The notes beneath the pieces were generated by a model. It saw only the letters and a program-made list of their open reading frames with translations, did not search any database and was not told where the DNA came from. From NCBI RefSeq assembly GCF_018860825.1, contig NZ_JAHKPZ010000034.1:310001-374000 (forward strand): 64,000 bases of DNA. Direction: 5' to 3'. How positions within the stretch are numbered: position 1 is the first letter of the stretch; each line of letters opens with the position of its first letter. Of the stretch, positions 52,248 to 61,595 are shown piece after piece. The stretch comes from Lacinutrix sp. C3R15 (GTDB taxonomy: Bacteria > Bacteroidota > Bacteroidia > Flavobacteriales > Flavobacteriaceae). A program made the translations under genes and the position numbers.

Positions 52248-54878
52248 TTAGTTCTTAATCACTCTTACTGTTTCTGTAGTAGTACCTATTGTTACTTTAA
52301 CAAAGTAAGCACCTGCTTGTAAGTTAGACATATCAACATCTGTACTTACAGTATTAGGAGCAGTACGTAGTACTTCTTGCCCTAACATGTTGTAAACAGC
52401 TATGTTTTCTATATCTTTTTGTGCTTTTAAAGTTAAGTTATCATTCACTGGATTTGGATAGTAAGAAAACTCTATACCATTATCAAAATCTTGTGCAGAT
52501 AATGTAACACATGAAACAGCTAAATCAAAATCACCATTATTTGAACTCCAACCTTCTACCATTATATAGTATGTAGTTGCTCCATCTGAAGTAAATGTTA
52601 TTTCTGATTGTGGAGAACATACTCCTGAAGCATCATCATTAAATGCTACTTGTGTTCCTCCACATGCATCAAATACTCTAATATAAGTATCATATCCAGA
52701 ACCACATAAACTCGCTGTAATTTCATCACCATCACTAGTTCCTGCTAATACGTACCAAACATCATTAGAAGCATTATTACCACTGTCTGTTGCATATTCT
52801 GTAGACCCACTTACTGTGTCTCCACAGCTGATAGCTTCTGCATCAACACATTCGTCATTTGCAGGAACAGGTCCAGATGTTGAAAAAGTGTAAGGACCAG
52901 ACCAAGCACTTGTTTCTCCACCACAATCTGCTTGCACATAATATTCATATTCTGTTTCAGTTGTTAAACCAGTTAAAGCATAAGGATTTGTAGTAATACC
53001 TGTTACCATTGTTCCTGCTCCTTGTGTTAATGGAGCTGTTCCCCATTCTATATTCCAAGTAGTTGCAGTTCCTGCTTCTGTCCATCCTAAATCCGCTGAA
53101 GTTTCTGTAACATTTGATGCTGTTAAAGTAGTTGGATCTGGACAAGAAGAAATAGACCATTCTAAAGTAAACTCACCTGAACCAGTACTGTAAGCAGATT
53201 GTACCCAATAAGCTGTTTGGTCTGAACCAGTTGTATTTGTAAATATTTCTGTGGTTGTATCTGGATCATCTGTACAAGCTACTAACGTAGTACCAGGACA
53301 TGCACCACCATATGCTAATCTATGTTTAGAGTCATATGCATTAGACGTTTGACCGATTACTAAAGTAGCTCCGTCTGGAACTAAAATAGAATAAACAACA
53401 TCTGGAGCACTAGTATTTGTTAAACAATCTACAACAAAATCATTTCCTGCTAAAGCTGTAGTAGCTGTTAAAGGACTAACTTCTGCTCCTAAATCTATAA
53501 CTCCAGAACAATTATCATTTGCTGGAGGAGGTAACGGACAAGTATATGTAAATGTACCTACTTCATAATCACAAGCAGCATCAACTCCTGTTACATCAAT
53601 AGTTACAGAATCTCCTGTATTATAAGGCCCTGTTGTTACCGTACCAACTGTTATAGGATATGTATTTATTCCATCATCTAAAACGCTTCCTGCATCACCT
53701 GCATCAGAAATTACGTGATCTACGGTAAATGTTCCTGTTCCATCAGAATTACAAGAATCTACAATAGTAGAGCTATCAATAACCACAAAGGTACATGCTG
53801 GTGGTGGCACACAAGTAATAGCTAAATCAAAATTACCATTATTTGAACTAAAACCTTCTACCATTATATAGTATGTAGTTGCTCCATCTGAAGTAAAGGT
53901 TACTTGAGATTGTGGAGAACACACTCCTGAAGCATCATCATTAAACGCTACTTCTGTTCCTCCACATGCATCAAATATTCTGATATAGGTATCATAGTCT
54001 GATCCGCATAAACTAGCAGTTATTTCCTCACCATTAGCAGTTCCTGCTAACACATACCATACATCATTAGAAGTATTATTACCACTGTCTGTTGCAAATT
54101 CTGTAGATCCAATTACTGTATCTCCACAGCTGATAGCTTCTGCATCAACACATTCGTCATTAGCAGGTACTGCAGAAGAAAGAGTGGTAAAGCTATACTC
54201 TGTACATCCAGATGCATCACCTAATGCATTATAAGGTAAAATATTCACGAAATATTCTGTAGTTTCAGCTAAAGTTCCTAAAGCATAAGTAGTAACATCT
54301 CCTACATCAGTCGTTGCTAATACCTCAGAACCTCCACTTGTAGTACCAACAGTTAATTTATATCCAGAAGCACCACCAGATGCATCACTCCAAGTAATAT
54401 TTCCATCAGTTGATGCAAAAATGTCCCCATTTGAAGGACTAGTTAACATTGCATCACAACTTGGTGGAGAGCTAGCAGAGTATGTTACTTCAACATCAAT
54501 TGTAATTGTAATTGCATCTGACCAAGCATCATCATCATGAGATGTTATTGTTAATGATGAAAATCCTGTTATGTCATAACCATTAAATTCACTACCACAA
54601 CCTGTAACAATTGCTCCACCATCTACAGATAAGTCAAACCCATACCAACTAGATGCATCTGCTGAACACCAAAAAGAAGTCAAAGAACCAGCAGCATTAA
54701 CAAGCTGCATAGAAGTAGGAGTATTCCCTGCATTACAAGTGATATCTGCTACGTTAATTGATAATACAGTTGGACCATCATCCTGTCCTGATACTGTAAA
54801 AGTTTATGTACATGTACTCTGAGCTACAGCTCCTAAGTAACAAAATACAATAAAAAATAATAAAGTAATTTTTTTCAT
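52248..54878 (-). pseudogene. T9SS array gene 4: mosaic surface protein with in-frame TAA after the signal peptide
   Basis: From ATG 54878 the frame encodes a signal peptide (MKKITLLFFIVFCYLGAVAQ), then S-T-C-T and TAA at 54804-54806. It continues in the same frame as TFTVSGQDDGPT for about 850 codons. The first ATG after the stop (54710) lacks any export signal. The rest, from 54710: FN3-like, PPC-like, DSSTIV module, PPC-like, FN3, PPC-like and the shared T9SS sorting domain. Only the single stop breaks an otherwise intact gene. A Tyr codon probably became TAA (C-T-Y-T-F expected, inference). Readthrough, recent inactivation or sequence error are all possible. Confidence 0.8.
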
Positions 54879-55176
54879 ATAAATTGGTTTTTGTTAATAA
54901 GTTAATATTCAATAGCATAAAGACTAAAACTATTAATAATAATTAGAGTAAAAAGCTAAAAAAATAAAAATCAGATAAAATGTAAGAAAATACCGACCAA
55001 ATGCAATGCAAACCTTAAAACTACATGCAACATAAACTATATAACATTAAAAACAAGATGTTTAAACAGTATTGAACACTTGTAATTGAATACAAAATAA
55101 AAGCACAAAAAAAGGCTTTGTTGTTAAACAAAGCCTTTTACTATTAAAAAAGTATATACTACTTTTCTATAGGTTT
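54879..55176 (-). promoter_or_regulatory. leader and promoter region of array gene 4
   Basis: Contains the leader box at 54930-54953 and a diverged form of the promoter-like segment at 54972-54998 (GGTCGGTATTTT ... TTTTATCTG on the minus strand). The 21-base box of the other genes is absent. The terminator of gene 5 is at 55107-55140. No gene is present. Confidence 0.5.
55107..55140 (-). terminator. terminator of T9SS array gene 5
   Basis: AAAAGGCTTTG and CAAAGCCTTTT pair around an eight-base loop, with a T run on the minus strand. Its sequence is unrelated to the terminators of genes 1-4. Confidence 0.88.
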
Positions 55177-57870
55177 CTATTCTTTAATTACATGAATAGT
55201 TTTTGTTTGATTATTTATAGAAACTTGAACAATATATGCTCCTGCTTGTAAGCTAGACATATCAATATTTTGAATATTAGTTTCAGTAACATTTATAATG
55301 CGTTGTCCTAACATATTAAACACACTTACTTTTTCAACACCTACATTAGTATTAAAGTTTAAAGTTTCTTTTATAGGATTTGGATAATAACTAAATCCTT
55401 CAAAACTATTATCTTCTATTGCAAGAGTTGATGGAGACCAAGCACAGATATCAAAAGACCCTTTAGTATTATCTCCAAATTCCCATACTCTAATAAACAA
55501 TGTATCACCAGGAGTTAAACCTGTTAACTCAATTAAAGAGAAAAGACCTACACCATCATCATCATCACAAGCAACCTCAACTAAAGCTCCAGAAACACCA
55601 GAATAAACTGTCATTACGGTATCACTAATTGGATTTGCTCCTGTTGAAGAAGTAGTTTCTACTGTTACTTCTCCTGTGCTAGGTACTATAACTTTAAACC
55701 ATACGTCTCCTTCTGGAGTACCGCAAGATGCTTCTGCTTCTGCTGAGTCTGTTGCACCAACATTGGTTGCTACCGTTTTACCATCACACATAGTATCTCC
55801 AATAGTTAACTCAATAGCCCCAGGAACTTCATCGTTTACTGGAGGACAAGCAAAATCAAATGAACCTACAGTTGCATCACAATTAATATCAGCATGCCAT
55901 ACATCAATAGTTATAGAGGTAGCATCTGCTACATAAGGTCCAGTTGTTACTATACCTACAACTACAGGATACGTATTAACTCCATCAAATAATAAACTTC
56001 CAGCTGGATCTCCAGCATCAGAAATTACGTGATCAATTGTAAATGTTCCATTAACACAATCTGGTACAATAGTTGAGCTATCTACAGTAACTGGAGTACA
56101 TGTTGGTACTACTGCACAAGTTAATGTAATATCAATAGTGCCAGTTTCAGTACTTCCACTAGAATAGTGAGCTACATATACATAATACGTTTCATTAAGA
56201 ACTGAGGCAAAAGTATGCGTTTCATTTCCAACTGATTGATCATCACAATTTACATTTACTAAGGCACCACAAGCACCACTAGTAAGAGCAACTTCATGGT
56301 CAAAACTAGCATCAACAGATACTGTCATATCACCACCAGTTCCTGTAAAAGTAAACCATATACCATTATCTCCCATTGAACAACCACTACCTTCTTGGTT
56401 ACCTGTAGAACCTTCTGAGGTTGCATTAATTGTATCACCACAAGCTATTGGAGTAGCATTAGCACAATCTATATTAGTTGGTGCTGGTGGTGGACAAGTA
56501 TAATCAAAAGAACCAAGTACAAAATCACAATCAGGATCTACTCCAGTTACCTGTAAATTTACAGTTTCTCCACTAAGATAAGGACCAGTTGTTACTGTAC
56601 CTACAGTTAATGGATACGTATTGGTTCCATCTTCTAAAACAGTTCCAGCATCACCAGCATTTGATACTACGTGATCAATAGTAAAAGTACCTGTACCATC
56701 AGGATTACAATTTTCTACAATAGTAGAACTATCAATAATAGCTTGTGTACATGTTGGTGGATCTGTACATGTAAGATCTAAAGTAAAGGCTGCTGTACCA
56801 GAATAATCAAAGATTCTAACAATATATGTTCCAGCTGCTGGAGTATCTAAAAATACTTCCTCTGGGTTACCACTATCACTACATTCTATAGCAGTAAGAT
56901 CGTTACAAGATCCTGAGTAAATAAATACAACTCCATCTAAACCAGTTTCACCAGCAGGTTGATCAAGACTTACGGTATAACTACTAGTACCATTTGCAAC
57001 GAATGAATAAAACAAATCTAATGGGTTTGATGAAGTGTATGAACCACAAGTAGCACTAAGACCAGATACTGTTGCGTTTTCAGTGTTACCATTTATTGTT
57101 ATTCCACAGTCTAATGGAAGCGCTCCATCACAGTTATCATTTACTGGAGGGTCAACTAGAGGCGAGGTATATTCAAGTGTCACCCATTCACTAACATCAC
57201 CAACTCCACATATTGCACGAACCCAATACAATTTAGTTTCCCCTGGATCATGACCAAAAGTTGCAGCAGCTTGAGAAACTAGTACTGGATTATCTGGTTC
57301 TGTTGCATCTGGCTGAGTAATACCAACTTCCCAAGAAGTTTCATCTCCTCCTGCAGTCCAAGTAAACTCTGTAGTTGTTGTTGATTGTGTTGTTGGTGCA
57401 AAATTTGTTGGTACTGGGCAATCTGGTGCAGGTGTAAAAGTCAATGTCCAATCAAATGGACCAGCTGACCATTCATCAGACCATTCAATATAGTAATCAT
57501 TTCCTGCTACTACTGCATAATTAAGAACTTCAGAAGCATAAAAACTACCTGAACCTAAATCACAGGAGTCATCATTTGCAACTATATCTGTAAATGCTCC
57601 ACATGCACCTGATCCAACAGCTAAATCGGTATCAGCTCCACCTAAACAAGAGTATACATCGATAGTTCCATCTGCAGTTGCTGTATAAACAAACCATGCG
57701 GCATTGTCACCACTTGGTAGCGTCATATCTGCGCTAAAAGTACCGTCTGTAATTGTTGTTCCTGTAATTGTTCCTGGTGTTACAGCTGTAGCTGTAGCAC
57801 AAGTGTCTTGGGCATGACTTTGCCAACAAAAAGCAATCATGACCATCAATAGAAATGTAAATTTTTTCAT
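55177..57870 (-). CDS. T9SS array gene 5: PPC/DSSTIV-repeat surface protein
   Basis: An 897-residue exported protein. Order: signal peptide 1-20 (ends SHAQ); PPC-like 21-153; FN3 about 154-240; PPC-like about 245-370; DSSTIV module about 372-465; PPC-like about 467-585; second DSSTIV module about 587-675; PPC-like about 676-815; sorting domain about 820-897 (SYYPNPIKETLNF...KTIHVIKE). Its sorting domain, terminator and leader differ from those of genes 1-4, so it is the oldest or an outside member. No enzyme motif is seen. Confidence 0.85.
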   Translation of the reverse strand: MKKFTFLLMVMIAFCWQSHAQDTCATATAVTPGTITGTTITDGTFSADMTLPSGDNAAWFVYTATADGTIDVYSCLGGADTDLAVGSGACGAFTDIVANDDSCDLGSGSFYASEVLNYAVVAGNDYYIEWSDEWSAGPFDWTLTFTPAPDCPVPTNFAPTTQSTTTTEFTWTAGGDETSWEVGITQPDATEPDNPVLVSQAAATFGHDPGETKLYWVRAICGVGDVSEWVTLEYTSPLVDPPVNDNCDGALPLDCGITINGNTENATVSGLSATCGSYTSSNPLDLFYSFVANGTSSYTVSLDQPAGETGLDGVVFIYSGSCNDLTAIECSDSGNPEEVFLDTPAAGTYIVRIFDYSGTAAFTLDLTCTDPPTCTQAIIDSSTIVENCNPDGTGTFTIDHVVSNAGDAGTVLEDGTNTYPLTVGTVTTGPYLSGETVNLQVTGVDPDCDFVLGSFDYTCPPPAPTNIDCANATPIACGDTINATSEGSTGNQEGSGCSMGDNGIWFTFTGTGGDMTVSVDASFDHEVALTSGACGALVNVNCDDQSVGNETHTFASVLNETYYVYVAHYSSGSTETGTIDITLTCAVVPTCTPVTVDSSTIVPDCVNGTFTIDHVISDAGDPAGSLLFDGVNTYPVVVGIVTTGPYVADATSITIDVWHADINCDATVGSFDFACPPVNDEVPGAIELTIGDTMCDGKTVATNVGATDSAEAEASCGTPEGDVWFKVIVPSTGEVTVETTSSTGANPISDTVMTVYSGVSGALVEVACDDDDGVGLFSLIELTGLTPGDTLFIRVWEFGDNTKGSFDICAWSPSTLAIEDNSFEGFSYYPNPIKETLNFNTNVGVEKVSVFNMLGQRIINVTETNIQNIDMSSLQAGAYIVQVSINNQTKTIHVIKE

Positions 57871-57980
57871 TTTTTTGGTTTTTTAGTTAATAAATTGATT
57901 AATAGATATGCAATCTATTCATTATTAGTCAATTAGAAACCAAAACCTAGAAATAATCAATTAACAAATCGATTAAAAAC

Positions 57981-58012
57981 AAAAAAACCCGTTAAAGGTT
58001 TAACGGATTTTA
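57981..58012 (-). terminator. terminator of fabI
   Basis: On the minus strand TCCGTTAAA-cct-TTTAACGGG is followed by seven T residues, 53 bases after the fabI stop. Confidence 0.85.
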
Positions 58013-58064
58013 ATTTATTCAGTATGTAATTTATTGATAAATCAATAAAACTGTTAATTTGTTA

Positions 58065-58877
58065 TTATTTTCCTACAAAAGCTTCCATCACTTCATCACT
58101 TACTCCTACATTATTAAAGCCTCCGTCATGAAATAAATTTTGTAGCGTAACCATTTTTGTAAGATCACTAAACATAGCTACTGTATAATTAGCACAATCT
58201 AATGCAGTTGCATTACCTAATGGAGCCATTTTATCTGCATAAGCAATAAACCCATCAAATCCTTTTACACCAGAGCCTGCTGTAGTAGGTGTTGGTGATT
58301 GCGAAATAGTATTTACTCTAACTGTTTTGTCTTTACCCATGTAATACCCAAAACTACGAGCAATACTTTCTAGATATGCTTTATTATCTGCCATATCGTT
58401 ATAATCTGGAAAAACACGCTGAGCTGCCATATAGGTTAGCGCAACAATACTTCCCCATTTATTCATAGCATCTTTTTTGTAAAGAGTTTGCATTACTTTA
58501 TGAAAAGACATAGCAGAAATATCTGTTCCTTTTTGGGTCCAATCATAATTCTGGTTAGTATATGCATTTCCTTTTCTTACATTAATAGACATACCAATAG
58601 AATGTAAAACAAAGTCTATTTTACCTCCTAAAATCTCCATAGATTTTTCTACAAGGTTTTCTAAATCTTCTAAAGAAGTAGCATCAGCAGGAATAACTTG
58701 AGCTCCTGTTTTTTCTGCTAAGGCATTAATTGTTCCCATTCTTAATGCAACAGGAGCATTAGTTAATACAAAGGTTCCTCCTTCTTCATGAACGCGTTCT
58801 GCTGTTTTCCATGCTATTGAGTTTTCATCTAAGGCGCCAAATATGATTCCTTTTTTTCCTTTTAATAAATTGTACAT
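58065..58877 (-). CDS. fabI: enoyl-[acyl-carrier-protein] reductase FabI
   Basis: NADH-dependent final step of each fatty-acid elongation cycle; 270-residue short-chain dehydrogenase fold. The FabI-type cofactor segment is GIIFGALDENSIAWKTAERV near residue 12. VLHSIGMSIN is near residue 91. The catalytic Tyr-x6-Lys pattern is in YNDMADNKAYLES near residue 158, with an upstream Tyr in LTYMAAQRVF. SQSPTPTTAGSGVKGFD near residue 198 fits the substrate loop. It is single, with a -7 box about 45 bases upstream. Confidence 0.94.
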   Translation of the reverse strand: MYNLLKGKKGIIFGALDENSIAWKTAERVHEEGGTFVLTNAPVALRMGTINALAEKTGAQVIPADATSLEDLENLVEKSMEILGGKIDFVLHSIGMSINVRKGNAYTNQNYDWTQKGTDISAMSFHKVMQTLYKKDAMNKWGSIVALTYMAAQRVFPDYNDMADNKAYLESIARSFGYYMGKDKTVRVNTISQSPTPTTAGSGVKGFDGFIAYADKMAPLGNATALDCANYTVAMFSDLTKMVTLQNLFHDGGFNNVGVSDEVMEAFVGK

Positions 58878-58921
58878 ATTTAATATGTTATTTGGTATGG
58901 TTAATTTTATAAATTGATGGT

Positions 58922-58929
58922 CAAATATA
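58922..58929 (-). promoter_or_regulatory. -7 box TATATTTG before fabI
   Basis: Exact TAnnTTTG match on the minus strand, 44 bases before the fabI ATG. Confidence 0.5.
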
Positions 58930-58993
58930 ACTAAATTAATATTTATGAGGTATCTAATATTAAGGATTTAGTTATGCTTACATAATAAGCTTT

Positions 58994-60646
58994 TTAATTA
59001 AGTAATTGTTTTGCGTGTGCCATAGCAGAGGCCGAAACCTCAAGACCTCCTAGCATTTGTGCTATTTCTACAACACGTTTGTCATGAGTTAATTTTACTA
59101 AATTTGTTGTTGTTACTTCTTCAATATCTTCTTTATACACTTTAAAATGTGTATGTCCTTTTGCTGCAATTTGTGGCAAGTGTGTTATTGCAAATACTTG
59201 CATGGTTTTACTCATGTTTTGCATAATATCTGCCATTTTATTTGCAATCTCACCAGAAACTCCTGTATCTATCTCATCAAACATTATAGTTGGCAATTGT
59301 ATATAATTAGATAAAATAGATTTTATTGCTAGCATAATTCTTGCTAACTCTCCTCCTGATGCTGCTTTTTTAAGTGCATTAAACTGCCCTCCTTTATTTG
59401 CTGAAAACATAAAAGACAATTGATCTTTACCATTATACGTATAGTCTTTTGCCAAGGTTACTTCTATTTTAAATTGTGCATTTGGCATTCCTAAATCGCT
59501 CAAAATACTTTCTAGTTGCTTGATAAGCGAAGGAATTGTTTTGTGTCTTTTATCGTGAATGGTTTTAGAAATTGCGTCTAATTTTTTAGAGACTATTTGT
59601 ATTTCTTTTTGCTTCTGATTTATGCTTTCTTCTAAATTTTCTGTTGCCGAAACTTTTTGAGATAATTCTTCTTTTATACTAATTAAGTCTGAAACATTTT
59701 CCGCTACATGCTTTTGCATTAAATTATGTAGCATTTGCAATTTTGCATTTACTACTTCTAACCTTTTTGGATCTGCATCTAAGTTTTCTTGAAGCGTTTC
59801 TATTTCTGCAAAAGTATCATCTAATTCAATAAGACTACTATTTACTCTTGTAAATAAATTTTGGTAGGTATTAGAATAAGTAGATAGTTTTTGTAACGTA
59901 TTTTTTAATTGGGTTAATAGATTAAGAATACCTAAATCATCATCTTGTAATAATTGATGTGAGTGTGTTAATTTTTCTTGAATTTCTTCAATATTATTCA
60001 AGGTTTCATATTCTTCTTCTAAAGATTCTAATTCGCCATCTACAAGATTTGCTTCATTTAGTTCTTTTAGTAAAAAGGTATTATAATCTTGTTCTTTTAG
60101 CGCTTCGGCTTGAAATGCATTAAGTTCTTTTAATTCTTTTTGAAGCTTTTTAAAGCTTTGCAATTCTGTTTGATAGTTTTGTAAATTAGCTTTATTACTT
60201 GCTAAAGCATCAATGATTTGAAATTGAAAATCATCATCTACCAATTGCATGGTTTGGTTTTGCGAGTGTACATCTATTAAATGGTTACCCAACACTTGCA
60301 AGGTGTTTAGATTTACTGGAGTATCATTTACAAAGGCTCTAGATTTACCTGAAGGCAGTATTTCTCTTCTAATTATGGTTTGTGTTTCAAAATCTAAGTC
60401 TTTGGCTTTAAAAAGGTTTTCTAATTTATAGCTTTCAATATTAAAAACGGCTTCAATAACACATTTTTTATCTGTATTTTTTAGACTGCTTAAGTCTGCA
60501 CGTTTTCCTAAAATTAAAGACAAACCACCTAATAAAATGGATTTTCCAGCTCCTGTTTCTCCTGTAATTATAGTAAACCCTTGGTTAAAATCAACCAAAA
60601 GCGTATCTATTAAAGCGTAATTTTTTATGGATAGAGAGGTTAGCAT
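58994..60646 (-). CDS. recN: DNA repair protein RecN
   Basis: SMC-like ATPase of 550 residues acting in double-strand break repair. Walker A is TGETGAGKSILLGGLSLILG near residue 29. A long coiled coil fills about 150-375. The signature and Walker B are in KAASGGELARIMLAIKSIL and PTIMFDEIDTGVSGEIA near residue 455, followed by QVFAITHLPQIAA. Length is typical. It lies downstream of DUF4835, coaBC, rpoZ and bamD on the same strand. Confidence 0.96.
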   Translation of the reverse strand: MLTSLSIKNYALIDTLLVDFNQGFTIITGETGAGKSILLGGLSLILGKRADLSSLKNTDKKCVIEAVFNIESYKLENLFKAKDLDFETQTIIRREILPSGKSRAFVNDTPVNLNTLQVLGNHLIDVHSQNQTMQLVDDDFQFQIIDALASNKANLQNYQTELQSFKKLQKELKELNAFQAEALKEQDYNTFLLKELNEANLVDGELESLEEEYETLNNIEEIQEKLTHSHQLLQDDDLGILNLLTQLKNTLQKLSTYSNTYQNLFTRVNSSLIELDDTFAEIETLQENLDADPKRLEVVNAKLQMLHNLMQKHVAENVSDLISIKEELSQKVSATENLEESINQKQKEIQIVSKKLDAISKTIHDKRHKTIPSLIKQLESILSDLGMPNAQFKIEVTLAKDYTYNGKDQLSFMFSANKGGQFNALKKAASGGELARIMLAIKSILSNYIQLPTIMFDEIDTGVSGEIANKMADIMQNMSKTMQVFAITHLPQIAAKGHTHFKVYKEDIEEVTTTNLVKLTHDKRVVEIAQMLGGLEVSASAMAHAKQLLN

Positions 60647-60707
60647 TTTTTTATAGTTTTAAGTGGCTACAAACAGTATTCTTGTATTGTTTGCAGTAAA
60701 AAAATAT

Positions 60708-61595
60708 TTAAAACTTAATGTTTCGCCATTTACTAGAATGCATTGGCGCTACTTTGTTTAATATAGCAGTTAATTCACTTATATCTACATTAGGTCCTCC
60801 TGAAAATATTTGTTCTATTTCATCTGCTTTTGCATCAAAAAAGGTTCTTGATAAAAAAGAATTTGGTCTTTGTCTGTGCAAAGCATCCATTTTAATAATA
60901 GCATTAGCAACTTCTGTTTTTGCCTGCTTATCATTTTCACTCATAGCATCTAAACCTAGTCGATGGTAATCATACAACACTTCTCTAAAGTCTTTATATG
61001 TTGGTGATAGTATATTGTCTATTAATACAAATCTAGTCTGTAAACCGTCTTCTAGCTTCCAACCACTAAACCCTTCTTGTTGCGAATAGTTTACTATATT
61101 TTGCGCTTGTTTAAAATAAACGTCTCCACCGTTTAATTTAAAAGTATCTGCATCTAAGCCCAACACCATATATACATGAAAGGCTAATACCGAAACTAAA
61201 TTAGACTGAAACTGATTAGGATTATAGATAAGATTTTGAAACTCTAAATACTTAAATGTAAAATCTTTATCATTAATATTATAAACTGGTGTTGTATAGC
61301 TAGAACCATAAACTGGTCTTGCAGATTGCACTTGTATTGAGGCATTAAAATTATCACTAGTTTGCCCAGTAACATTAATAACCATACTACACTCTATAAG
61401 CTCTTGAGATGTAAACTTTTTATTAGTCCATACCGTTTTGTTTACAAATTCATTAAGCTGTTTTTCTAAGGTTTTAAATATTTGTAAGTTTTCATTACCT
61501 GTTAATTGTGCATTTACTACTACGTTGCAGTTTATTTCTTGCGAAAAACCTACAAAACCAATACACAGTATAAGAACTAATAGTATGTTACGCAT
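60708..61595 (-). CDS. DUF4835 family protein
   Basis: A 295-residue exported protein with signal peptide 1-18 (ends GFSQ). Conserved stretches include NCNVVVNAQLTGNENLQIF near residue 22 and NLVSVLAFHVYMVLGLDADTF near residue 130, as in the DUF4835 family found next to coaBC in Bacteroidota. Function is not established. Its start overlaps the end of coaBC by eight bases, so it is translated from the same message. Confidence 0.88.
   Translation of the reverse strand: MRNILLVLILCIGFVGFSQEINCNVVVNAQLTGNENLQIFKTLEKQLNEFVNKTVWTNKKFTSQELIECSMVINVTGQTSDNFNASIQVQSARPVYGSSYTTPVYNINDKDFTFKYLEFQNLIYNPNQFQSNLVSVLAFHVYMVLGLDADTFKLNGGDVYFKQAQNIVNYSQQEGFSGWKLEDGLQTRFVLIDNILSPTYKDFREVLYDYHRLGLDAMSENDKQAKTEVANAIIKMDALHRQRPNSFLSRTFFDAKADEIEQIFSGGPNVDISELTAILNKVAPMHSSKWRNIKF

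Noticed and set aside
54248-54710. Array gene 4 as a normal gene starting at ATG 54710
   Set aside because: The product would have no signal peptide, while a good signal peptide lies in the same frame just before the TAA.
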